From contig OY292276.1 of assembly GCA_958496175.1 (NCBI GenBank), forward strand, positions 51,039,080 to 51,103,079: a stretch of 64,000 bases of DNA, in the 5' to 3' direction. Position numbers and translations under genes: made by a program. This DNA comes from Sisyra terminalis. Lineage: Eukaryota; Arthropoda; Insecta; Neuroptera; Sisyridae. Positions 54,840 through 64,000 of the stretch are shown here, one piece after another. Below the pieces are notes generated by a model. The model was not told the DNA's origin, made no database searches, and worked only from the letters and a program-made list of their open reading frames with translations. Positions within the stretch are counted from its first letter, which is position 1. Each line of letters starts with the position of its first letter.

Positions 54840-56400
54840 ATATTTATCAATATATATCAGGGAGGGAATATTTTTTTATAATTTGATTAGTATTTTGATT
54901 GCAAAAGATGTAGATGTCATCTTTATAAGCACGTTATCTACGGAATATGTGCATTGAATAATAAGTTTAATAAATTTTATGATATATGAAAAATGATAAC
55001 GTTGTTTGGTTTTATAATAATTCGTAATATTTTAAGGCAAAATTAATTAAAGTTTTTAGTCGAAAAGCCTTAAATTAGATCAGGAAAAACAAATTTGGTT
55101 TTCAAATCAAGGAGTAAGTTTTGAAGAAGAAAAAATTGGTATCCTGTAAATTGACCATAAAGGAAGTATAGCTTCCGTATTTAACATTGCCGTGATAAAT
55201 ATTATAGCTATTATTCTTCGGTTTGCATATGCATTTACGATAAATGGGAGCTTCAATGTTTCTAAAATATTTTCCACCATATTATTTCCACTTGAAAATT
55301 TGGGGTTCCCTTACGCTGGTATTTTTAATTTATAGTTATTTCCAATTTGTAGCATTGTAGTATTACTGAATGTCAAATAAATAATACCAAAACCAAAATG
55401 ATCACATGGGGTTGAATTTTAATTTACTCAAAACTAACACAAATTCAAACTGATGTTCTTTAAAGCAGCATATTGGGGCCGTCACTTTACTATATTTATA
55501 TTAATATTTATGCTAATAAAAGTAGTTCATAATTCCGTCCAGATTTGTCCTATGATGATTCCAGATAGACAGAATTTCTCAAAGAGTCACTATGTATGCA
55601 ATAAAGAATTAAAATCTCAACACTTGAATCATTTCTCTTGTCTTTTTTATTAAGTACCATTTTAATTTTAAAGATATAAATTTTCCAATAACTAATAGTT
55701 GGGACATGCATTTTCCAGTTCAATCAATTATGTATCAATTCCATATTAAGCAGGTTAATCTAATCGAATTGTAATTCAATATTGGTTGAAACATTTAGTA
55801 AAATTTCCCCCTTTTGTTTTCAAAAAATATTCTTTGTTTTTAATAAAATATTATTTTTCATTTGCCAAGAATGTTTGTTTCACTTTTAATCAATACTTTA
55901 GAATGAGAAATGTTGTTTCCATTATTCATGATAGATTAGTGAAGCATTTAACACTTATGTACTCGTGTAACAGACACTGAAAAATTTGATAAAAGTTTAC
56001 CTAAATATGATATTCGTTTGAAAATATGTTGATTTTCTTTGAAAAAGATCGAAGTTCAACTCGGACATTGTACTTATGCAAGTATTTTGCCTGAATTTTA
56101 AAAACATTGTAAGGAATCATGAAAGTTATTTCATATTTTTCGTTTCAAAATAAATGTTAGTGAGTTCAAGATGGGATAAAAGCATAAACGATCATTTGAT
56201 AGTGATTTTGTTGTTGAATTTTGTATGAGTTATGATTATGTATTCATTGGATATTACGTCTTGAAAATCCGAGAAGAGGATAAACAGAAATTTTGTAGCA
56301 AAATGATTCAAACATTATGCAGCAAAAGAAAGATTTTAAAATTGAACTTTCAACATGTTTATTTATGAATTCTAACGTCTTTTTGTTTGTCTATTTAAGA
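54840..56400. other. intergenic stretch, no gene recognised
   Basis: AT-rich. Frames at 55453-55653 (hydrophobic start, no family resemblance) and 55786-55980 lack splice partners or motifs and are not supported. Confidence 0.45.
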
Positions 56401-56489
56401 CTAGAGAAATTGAAGAACTAATGGTATGATTTGGGTCATTTTATAGTAAAAATTAGTCATGGAAATTTTAGCGAAAATGTCAAGATTTG

Positions 56490-57110
56490 TCGATTTAAAT
56501 GATAAATGTTTACTTCCTGTGAACAAATCGATAGTGCTAGAATCACGATTTTTGCAAATCGAATAAAAATGAAAGCATAAAAACTTCGTAACCCATGAAA
56601 GGATTTTTTTTATGAATTTTCCAACCATAAAGGGATGAACCTAAAGATTGATATTTAATTTTCCAGACGTTAACTTCTGAATTATTGACTGTAGACAATT
56701 TTTATATTATTAATATCATGGCTATGCTTAACATTGTGTATATGGTTAATTACTTGAAGATTGAAAACCATTTACAATTAAAATGCTTTTTGACTATGAA
56801 GTCCACGATTTTTTAAATTTTTCCTCGAACAATGCAAATTAAAATCCTACTGGGGACCAAGTGGTCTAAGGCAACTTAGGCTCCAAAACTGGTAGGTTTT
56901 GGGTTCGATCCTGGTATCGAGCAAACTTTCGATATTTGTCGATTTATGGATTTTTGTTAACCCTAGAGTCGCTAAAAATCGTGGAAGTTATGCAGCAATG
57001 ATAAAAGAAAACAGGACAAGGAAAAAAGCAAATTGTTCACTTTAAAAATACATTTTCGCATGATTTTTTAGCAACTTTAAGCCCCCAGAAAGATTAATAA
57101 GCATTAAAAA
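56490..57110 (+). repeat. inverted segmental duplicate, copy 1 (with SINE)
   Basis: The complement of this segment matches 59310-59840 in order: the AAGCAAATTGTTCACTT block, the SINE, the GTTAAGCAT block and TTTCATGGGTTANGAAGTTTTTATGC. Both copies carry the same SINE in the equivalent place, so the SINE was inside the unit before it was duplicated. Confidence 0.7.
56845..57000 (+). repeat. tRNA-derived SINE copy
   Basis: An A-box-like GGACCAAGTGG and a consensus B box GGTTCGATCC (56902-56911), then the shared middle and TTAACCCTAGAGTCGCTAAA blocks. Confidence 0.8.
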
Positions 57111-57258
57111 TTAATCAAATCACTTAACAATTATTGCATTATTAAAATACCCAATATGCAATGGTAGCATTCTATTTATTAGAAGTCTACAAGATTCCCG
57201 TACGACTCTATTATTAATTCCATAAAATTTTTCTTATTTATATATCGATATATAATAA

Positions 57259-57420
57259 CCCATTGGTGGTCGAGTGGTCTAGGTTACTGCACCTGGTAGG
57301 TTTTGGGTTCAATTCTCGTATCGAGCAAATTTTTTATATTTCTCGATTACGGATTTTTATTAACCCTAGAGTCGCTGAAGATCTTAGTAGTTATAAAGTG
57401 TCGATAAATAACAATTAAAA
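57259..57420 (+). repeat. tRNA-derived SINE copy, full length
   Basis: Starts CCCATTGGTGGTCGAGTGGT (A box) and has the worn B box GGTTCAATTC, the shared middle block and the 3' TAACCCTAGAGTCGCTGAAG, ending in GATAAATAACAATTAAAA. Only about 260 bases separate it from the previous copy, in the same orientation. Confidence 0.8.
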
Positions 57421-57623
57421 AAATGAATAGTTTTATATATTTAACGGAAAATTCATTGATAAGTTAATGGTCAAAACAGTTATAAAATTCAAAATATCTT
57501 CGATAAATCTGCAATCATTCTATAATATTATTTTGTATTTTTTTATACAATTAGTAAGATATAGGTAGAGCTTTTTAAAAAAAAATAATATAAAGCAGTA
57601 TCAACAGTTCAGTTTAAACTCAC

Positions 57624-57960
57624 CATAAAGTTTTCTTGCATTTTAGTTCCTTTTTCCTCCGGTTGGATTACCAATTTCTTTCAACAATGGCAAAAACAAT
57701 TGCAGATCAGTGACGCGATCTGATGTATTTGCGGTATTAAGACGTCTTAGTTTTCATCGCGTTTAAAGTCCGGAAAATTTCCCGTAAATGAAAGAAAAAT
57801 CATTGTTTATAATTAAAAGTATTTGTTAACTTTTGGAATACATTTTGTGTTGATTGTTTAAGTTTTTCATGGAAAATTCCGAAGTTGATTCCGGGTTTGT
57901 TGCAGACCATTAGCAAATGTAATGTCATCATTGCACATTCGGTAATTGAATAATGTAATA
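57624..57960 (-). other. possible 5' exon on minus strand
   Basis: A GC-richer segment in AT-rich DNA. Read on the minus strand it ends with ATGCAAGAAAACTTTATG followed by the consensus donor GTGAGT (57618-57623), which would encode MQENFM. Just upstream a 33-codon frame (TDLQLFLPLLKEIG) closes with TAA three bases before that ATG. It may be a first exon with leader, or a terminal exon of another frame. No partner exon was proven. Confidence 0.25.
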
Positions 57961-57964
57961 ATCG

Positions 57965-58909
57965 TAAAATGATTTGACTAATTTTTAATGTTTATTTCTA
58001 AAATTTTTTGTGTTCTTGAAATTTAAATAGTTTCATTTAAACTCATTTTCTAAGCGAAACTTTTAGTTTGTTATTGGAAATTTGGGCATCATAATGTTCT
58101 TTTCAATAAAGGTTTATAGTTTACCTAATATTGTATATGGCGATAGCAATATTATCTTCGGAAAACATTGTTTCTTTCATGTAAATTTTCATTGATATGA
58201 TAGACTAATTATTTGGAAGTAAATTTTTCATAAAAATTATTAAAAATAGAAGTCTTATTCTAGTTAAAAAGCCAGATTGGTGATAAATCGTATGAAGTCC
58301 TGTAATCAATGGATTTAGTAAAATTAGGGAAGAGGGACTAGAAGGGATTTACCAAATATCAACGGTTTTAATATTGCTATGTGAAAAATAAATATAAAAT
58401 CGATACAAATTGCGGTAAAATAAAAAATAAACTATGGAACTATTTTGCATGTATTCATACAAAACTATTTTATTTGAAATATTTTGTTATATTATATGTA
58501 CATTTATTTCAAGAATGCACATTCTGTGTATCGATAATGGGAATTTCAATTATTTAGTATTAAAAAACAATATTAATATTGTATGTGTATTATATGGATA
58601 TCAAGTTTAAGATAGTATTACATTTTTTTTAAATAAATAAGTATTTTTAAGTGCCTTATATGAATATGCTATTTTAAGAATGTGATCGTTTTTCAAATAT
58701 GGCATTCATCGGTTTCATTTTACTCTAAAAATAAAAATATTTTAAGAAGCTTAAATATCTCTTCTATGCCTTAAAATGTTTAATTTATCAGAAGTTTTGG
58801 TTAATTTCAACCCGAAGTCACTCCAATAGATATTTTTAATCTTGTATTTCTAATTGTAAACCTTTGTTGACAAAAAATGTACCAGAAATATTGATATTAG
58901 TATTATTTA
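57965..58909. other. intergenic stretch, no gene recognised
   Basis: AT-rich, with no coding or repeat signal I could support. Confidence 0.5.
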
Positions 58910-58973
58910 ATTTTTAGCAGGAAAGTGAACTTAAAGGATGTAAATCCATATACTAATAATTAATTCAGCGACT

Positions 58974-59001
58974 TTTCGGTTCTTTATTTGACCTTCATCA
59001 G
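58974..59001 (-). other. hammerhead-like hairpin core, second family
   Basis: The minus strand reads CTGATGA, A, stem GGT, ten-base loop, stem ACC, GAAA. It has the same order as the 31.8-kb motif with a different stem sequence. The opposite arm (59271-59299, plus strand) keeps CTGATGAA but has lost the GAAA and one stem pair. Confidence 0.3.
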
Positions 59002-59309
59002 GCTTCTAAAAAATCATATTAATACAAACACATGTTTATAGAACTTTTCAGGACATTCTTAATTGTTAAATTTTTCATTTACCTTAATATAAAGTAGAGT
59101 AGGTATATAATATACATCTCAAATACAGCGACATATTTGAGTTGTATTTGAGCTGTTTTTGAGATGTATGTTATATACTTTATATTAAGGTAAATGAAAA
59201 ATTTAACAATTAAGAATATCCTAAAAATTTCTGTAAACATGTGTTTGTATTAATATGATTTTTTAGAAGCCTGATGAAGATCAAATAAATAACCAAATAA
59301 TAAATAATT

Positions 59310-59840
59310 AATTTTTAATGTTTATGAACCTTTCTGGGGACTTAAAGTTAGTAGAAGTCTTGTGAAAACGTATTTTTGAAGTGAACAATTTGCTTTTTTC
59401 CTTGTTATTTACAATTGCTGTATAACTTCCACGATTTGAGCGACTCTAGGGTTAAAAAAAATCTATAAATCAAGAAATATTGAAAATTTACTCGATACCA
59501 GGATCGAACCCAAAACCTACCAGTTTTGAAGCGACAATAGGCTTCAAGGGTCAATAGGCTTTTAATTTGCTTTGTTCGAAGGAAATTTGAGATATTTATG
59601 TATAATTTGAGATAAATAATTTTCAATGTTCAAGTCCTTTACCATACACACAATGTTAAGCATGACCACAGCAATAGTAAAATAAAAATTGTATAGTCAA
59701 TAATTTTGAAGTTAATGTTTGAAAAATTAAATTTCAATTTATTGGTCCATCCCTTTAAAATTGAAAAATCAATAAAAAAACTTTCATGGGTTAAGAAGTT
59801 TTTATGCTTTTATTTCCATTCAATTCGAAACGTCGCTGGA
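59310..59840 (-). repeat. inverted segmental duplicate, copy 2 (with SINE at 59404-59545)
   Basis: Counterpart of 56490-57110. The SINE portion retains CGACTCTAGGGTTAA (complement of the conserved 3' block) and the B-box complement GGATCGAACCC at about 59502. The flanks match the first copy in inverse order. Confidence 0.7.
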
Positions 59841-59905
59841 TTAATTATTAGTATATGGATTTACATCCTTCAAGTCCACTTTCCTGCTAAAAATTAAATA
59901 ATATT

Positions 59906-60894
59906 ATGTAAAGTATGGACACAACAAATTTGTCAATTGATATAAGTATGTAATAATAAACTTTAAGATGAAAAATAACTGTTCGAACTTAAATTTATTG
60001 CTCCTAGATGAAATAATTTGAACCCAATAAAGTACCTTCATTCCATAAATAAATTTACTTCGTTAGAATATAAAAATTCAAAAAAAAAAAAAATTAAATG
60101 CTGGTCAACTATTATCCCTTCGTATTCTTGGAGCTAAATTGCAACAAATATTCAACTTTTGTATAATGTTTAATTGTACCACAAGGAAGATTAATAGTTT
60201 CACTATTGCTAACCATTGGTTTTTATTTTTTTTCTAATTTCAAATAAGTCAGAATACAAGTTTTCCACACAATGAAGTGCAATTTTCTTTTATATTAAAT
60301 CCAAGAATACCTATACTTAAAATTTGTATATACCGCTGGATGCCATTAAAATCAACCTACACGAAACTGTTAATCATCGAATTTAATGTTGAATCATTCA
60401 CCATATTACGTGAAACTGAAAGAAAATAATTACATTATTTCAAAAATCTACGACTGAAACCACTTTTCTTAATAATTAAGAATTAATAATTTACGGTTTT
60501 TTCATCCGTTATTTGCTATAACAAGTTATGCTCTAGTAAAAATATACTTTGAAAAATTTACCAAGTGACACGTTTTGTTTTTATATTAAATGAAAAAAAA
60601 AATAGCTTTATATTCAAATTAAATTCACAACTTTATGCTCGTTTGAATAAATAATCGAATCTCTCAATTGAGGTATCGTTTATTTAGTTAGAAGTTATTG
60701 ATCGAATTGTTAATGCTTGATTTGTTGTGAAAGCTTTAACACTTATGTAGTGATTGTAAATTATTTATCTTATCTTTCTTTTTAATAGCAAACGCATGCC
60801 TTAATTTTATTAATGAAAAAATAATATACTTTGAAATTAATCGTAGGATTTTTTTTTGTAGCTAGATATGTGCTACCCTATCACAAAATTTGTT
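59906..60894. other. intergenic stretch, no gene recognised
   Basis: AT-rich, nothing recognised. Confidence 0.5.
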
Positions 60895-60898
60895 TTAA

Positions 60899-61176
60899 CC
60901 CTTAGTTAGGCGCATTAAGAAAGTCACACAATTAGTCGCATGGGGTCTATAGTGACCCCAAAAAAATAATCAAAAACTAGTGTTAAAATAAAATAAAATA
61001 TACTTTGTATTATCAAAAATACTAACATTCTTTATTATAATTGACTTTTGGAAACAAAAACATAACTTGTATTTAAAATAATTACAAAAATAACAAAACT
61101 TCTAATCTTCTAATCATAAACTTCACATTTATTTTTACGTATGAAATTGTCTTGACCCCATGCGCCTAATTAAGGG
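60899..61176. mobile_element. piggyBac-like miniature element
   Basis: Ends CCCTTAGTTAGGCGCAT and, from the right, CCCTTAATTAGGCGCAT, bordered by the piggyBac target TTAA on both sides (60895-60898 and 61177-61180). Sub-terminal GCATGGGGTC occurs near both ends in inverted orientation. It is 278 bp and non-coding. Confidence 0.8.
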
Positions 61177-61207
61177 TTAAAAGTGTTTTATTTTCTTAGC
61201 AATTATA

Positions 61208-62511
61208 CAAGGTGTCTCAAAAGAAATGTCATATTTAAAACTATAATTTAAAAAAAAGAAGTTTATTGAAAAAATATTTATTACATATTAAAATACACTG
61301 TTTGGGAATTTATTTTTTAAAAATGACATCGTCCAAATGTAAACCGTTGCGTTCACGGCATTCCTTTAATCGAGTACTAAAATTGCCTATGACGGCTCGG
61401 CAGGTATTCTCCGTGATGGCTGCGATTTCGTGACGGATATTTTCTTTTAATTGTGCCAGGGAAGTCGGTTTGTTAGCGTAAACTTAGGATTTGACATAGC
61501 CCCACAGGAAAAAGTTCATGGGTGTCAAATCGGGACTGCGTGGAGGCCAATTTATGTCACCTCTCCTGGAGACCAATTTGCCAGGAAAAATTTCACAAAC
61601 TCTTGGCAGAGACCGGTTGGACGTGTGTGAAGTTGCTCCGTCCTGCTGGAACCATGTTCTTTGGTTATAACCCGGAAAGTTTTGCAGCTTAGGCACGAAG
61701 AAGTGGTCTAACATCTCCACATAACGCTCTGAATCAACTGTAACTGTGCGTCCTCTTCCATCTTCGAAAAAGTAAGGACCGATAATTCCTCGCACCGACA
61801 TTGCGACCCATACGGTGACTTTAGGTTAATGTAGGGGTGTCTGATGTTTTTGTTTTGGGTTGGTTTTACTCCAGTAGCGGCAATTTTGCTTGTTTACATT
61901 TCCAGTAAGATGAAAATGAGTTTCATCCGAAAACATGATGTTGTTAAACGTTGGAAAACGCTCAATCATCTGGTTTACGAAATCAAGGTTCTGACCAGCA
62001 TCCTGAGGCTTTAATTCTTGCACCAACTGAATTTTGTACGGGTGCAGTTTTAAATCTTTATGCAAAATGCGGCATAAGGATGATCTATGCACGTTTAAGG
62101 CTACATCACGCCTTCGAATCGAAAAGTTCGGATCGTCCCGAATAGACTGGGCGACACTGTCTACGTTTTTGACCATTCTCGAAGATCTTGGACGCCCGGA
62201 TTTTGGTTTGCCCAGTTGAACCGGTCTCTTCAAACTTCTCGATCCATTTTGCAATGAGTCGAGTGGTTGGCGCATTATTTAAGTGACGAATATGTCGAAT
62301 GCTGCAGAATTTTCTACGCGCTACAGTCGCCGAATTACCGTTTTTATAAAACTCGCGTATGCACAACGCACGGTCCGCTCCCGGAAAACCCTACATAGCG
62401 ACTAAATTCCCAAAAATCCAGGCTACCGATTGACCCCTCCCCCGTGCCTCTCAGAATAGTTGCGTTCCCGCATTAATCAAAACAAATGTGAACTTTCTTT
62501 TGAGACACCTG
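61208..62511 (-). mobile_element. mariner/Tc1-superfamily element, nearly full length
   Basis: Inverted ends CAAGGTGTCTCAAAAGAAA on the left and CAGGTGTCTCAAAAGAAA from the right, with TA duplications (61206-61207, 62512-62513). It is about 1.3 kb and encloses the inactivated transposase listed next. Ends differing by a single base suggest a fairly recent insertion. Confidence 0.9.
61310..62396 (-). pseudogene. inactivated mariner/Tc1-type transposase
   Basis: Cut-and-paste transposase relic of about 360 codons. From the putative ATG at 62396 the frame gives a TAG at codon 2, then the helix-turn-helix start ALCIREFYKNGNSATVARRK, then a one-base frameshift near 62220. The second frame has GRPRSS and the first catalytic block FSDETHFHLTGNVNKQN, then a TAA at about 61820. 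Beyond it are FQQDGATSHTSN (second Asp) and SPDLTPMNFFLWG (third Asp, 36 residues later by my count), another stop after GYVKS, and the tail to LHLDDVIFKK. All three catalytic acidic residues survive, so decay looks recent. This type is often labelled a Tc3-like or SETMAR-like transposase in insect annotations. Confidence 0.9.
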
Positions 62512-62513
62512 TA

Positions 62514-63272
62514 TAATTTATTTTTAATAAAATACGTTTATAATCCATAAAACCCTTATTAGCCATCTATGGTAGTAATTCAATATTTTCAATTTTAATT
62601 AAAACTTACATAGTAAATTAAATTATAGAAGAATTAAAAGTATGATTCTTTAATAATTGCTGGAAGCTTAAACTTTTATGTTCTATTTATAATTTTCAAA
62701 GCCTTGAACTATTTATAAACTATTGTTAAATGTAGACACCTTTTATTTAATTTAATCAAAAGTTTTATTGAAAAAATTTCAATTATTGAACCTCGTGTTG
62801 TACTCTTTCCATTCCATTCCATGTGGCTTCTGTCTGAAAGAAACATTTCTTATCGCATATTTGATAACAATTTTAGTGTCAATAAAATGATTGTAACGTA
62901 AATTTTTCAATTATACCTAAATGTTGGTGTAATGATATAAAAATTTAATAGAAGAGACTTGTGATATTAAAACAATATTTTCAAATGGTGTTAAAATTTC
63001 ATTATGATTAAATTGCTAAAAATCCTTATTTGTAATAAAATAAGTAACGACATTCTTGCATTTCATAAATAGATATTAGTTACTGTTATATATTTTCGTA
63101 TTTAAACTCAGCTAATTTTTTAAAATTTTTTACAACTTACAGAATTATAAACGCTTTACAACGTTGACTAAATTTCAATGATATCTACAGACTTCATGTA
63201 ACGATAGAATTAGAATGGCTAAAGCCGAAAGATCAATAATAGATGATAAAATTCAGATCTCAGCTTTTATTA
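62514..63272. other. intergenic stretch, no gene recognised
   Basis: AT-rich, nothing recognised. Confidence 0.5.
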
Positions 63273-63450
63273 AATTCAGGTTGTTTAAGATCGGTTTTTT
63301 TATTTAATATTTTTTTTTTATTGTATTTAAATTGAAACTAATATATTTTTTGTGATTGAAGAAGCCCGATGAAGTTGCGATACGTAACGAAATGTAATTT
63401 GAATATAAAAAAACATTAAATAAAAAAACCGATCTTAAACAACCTGAATT
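63273..63450. repeat. inverted repeat enclosing hairpin motif
   Basis: Arms 63273-63308 and 63415-63450 are inverted copies over 36 bases with at most one or two mismatches (ATTCAGGTTGTTTAAGATCG on the left). The 106-base loop holds a plus-strand hammerhead-like core at 63366-63392. Confidence 0.7.
63366..63392 (+). other. hammerhead-like hairpin core, third family
   Basis: CCGATGA, A, stem GTTGCG, loop ATA, stem CGTAAC (six pairs, one G-U), GAAA. The C at the second position departs from the hammerhead CUGANGA rule, and stem I is not evident. The stem is the longest of the three cases. Confidence 0.35.
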
Positions 63451-63605
63451 GTCTTCTTATTTAGAAAGATCAACGTTATAGTATAATAAAAATTCTAGCC
63501 CTGGTACGTATCATAATGGTTGAAAGAAAAATTCGAATTACGTAGATATATTAAATCATCATTATGTATATATTGACTGAACCAAGGTCACCCTTGACCC
63601 TAACA

Positions 63606-63835
63606 CAGGGAGGGTGAACCTTTTTGAGGGGTGGTCAAATTTTGTTCATATTTTTTTTTAGTAGTAGCTCGTGGGTCACTAATGTGCATGGCGCCTATGG
63701 GCGCTTCACAAAGTGAAACAGAGAGGGGGCGATATATGTGCTACTATGGAAGTCTCTTTCTACAGACATAACAAATTATTGCCTAGCCATTGTGGGTCAG
63801 TGTCTGACCCACGGCTCCTAGGTTTGCCATCACTG
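63606..63835. mobile_element. hAT-like miniature element
   Basis: Left end CAGGGAGGGTGAACCTTT, complement of the right end CAGTGATGGCAAACCTAG, with an 8-bp target duplication CCCTAACA (63598-63605) and CCCTATCA (63836-63843). It is 230 bp. The short frame across its right half is not a gene. Confidence 0.75.
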
Positions 63836-63843
63836 CCCTATCA

Positions 63844-64000
63844 AATTATTCAAGTATCAAATCGACTTACGTTTATGGGAGGAACTAAATATTAGGATGA
63901 CAAAAGAAAATCCATTATTTTCAAGTAAACTTCAAAGCTTTATTTAGTATTCCAATGATATATAACTCACCTGTCAAGTGTAAAACATTCTGTTTTCATC
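63844..64000. other. right edge of window
   Basis: AT-rich, nothing recognised in this short piece. Confidence 0.4.

Larger units (their letters stand above)
58910..59905. repeat. composite inverted-repeat region
   Basis: The outer arms 58912-58966 and 59843-59903 are inverted copies (TTTAGCAGGAAAGTG, AAAGGATGTAAATCCATATA). Inside lies a second palindrome, 58966-59130 against 59145-59300, with GAAGCCTGATGAAG at both outer ends, followed by the minus-strand copy of the duplicated SINE unit. It is a nested structure: a palindromic element sits within, or beside, an older inverted duplication. Confidence 0.65.

Noticed and set aside
55453..55980. Two 64-66 codon plus-strand frames with hydrophobic stretches
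   Set aside because: AT-rich DNA readily gives hydrophobic frames; no splice or homology support.
56401..59897. Related peptides from the frames at 56.4-56.6 kb (minus) and 59.7-59.9 kb (plus), both containing LSWV.KFLCF
   Set aside because: The similarity follows from the inverted DNA duplication, not from a conserved protein; both frames lack other support.

Overview
This is a strongly AT-rich eukaryotic window, most likely from an insect. The signs are spliced genes with short introns and GT/AG junctions, an apparently intronless HMG-CoA synthase of the kind insects often carry, and many arthropod-type transposon relics (mariner, pogo, hAT, piggyBac and PIF/Harbinger miniatures, a jockey-like LINE, a tRNA-derived SINE). 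I cannot name the order with confidence. Five protein-coding genes can be supported end to end, all conserved housekeeping functions.

Layout. 1-14.4 kb is gene-poor: a mariner relic at the left edge, nested hAT and mariner-like miniatures near 3-4.3 kb, and a SINE split by a hAT-like miniature near 6 kb. 14.48-19.63 kb (minus) holds an 11-exon Bloom helicase gene; the inferred exons join in phase to 1362 codons. 19.7-33.3 kb is repeat-rich intergenic DNA with a 5'-truncated jockey-like LINE at 23.7-24.4 kb, some possible orphan exons at 25.5-28.3 kb and a large palindromic repeat at 31.8-32.2 kb. 33.32-34.72 kb (minus) is HMG-CoA synthase. 35.91-37.11 kb (plus) is a six-exon eIF3j gene. 39.94-42.27 kb (plus) is an eight-exon AGGF1-like gene (OCRE, FHA and G-patch domains). 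43.26-43.68 kb (plus) is a three-exon gene for the 82-residue IER3IP1/Yos1 protein, easily missed because no exon exceeds about 100 bases. From 43.7 to 64 kb I find no gene I can name. It holds SINE copies, tandem and inverted duplications, a degraded mariner at 53.9-54.8 kb, a nearly complete but inactivated mariner/Tc1-type element at 61.2-62.5 kb, and piggyBac-like and hAT-like miniatures.

The supported genes do not form one pathway: DNA recombination and repair (BLM), the mevalonate pathway that feeds juvenile hormone synthesis in insects (HMGCS), translation initiation (eIF3j), a probable RNA-associated scaffold (AGGF1) and ER-to-Golgi transport (IER3IP1). eIF3j, AGGF1 and IER3IP1 lie in tandem on the plus strand; HMGCS and eIF3j are divergent across about 1.2 kb.

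The most unusual signal is a hairpin motif, CYGANGA-A-stem-GAAA, in three different palindromic repeats. The stem sequence differs in each but pairing is kept. It resembles the hammerhead ribozyme core, with one extra A and no obvious stem I.
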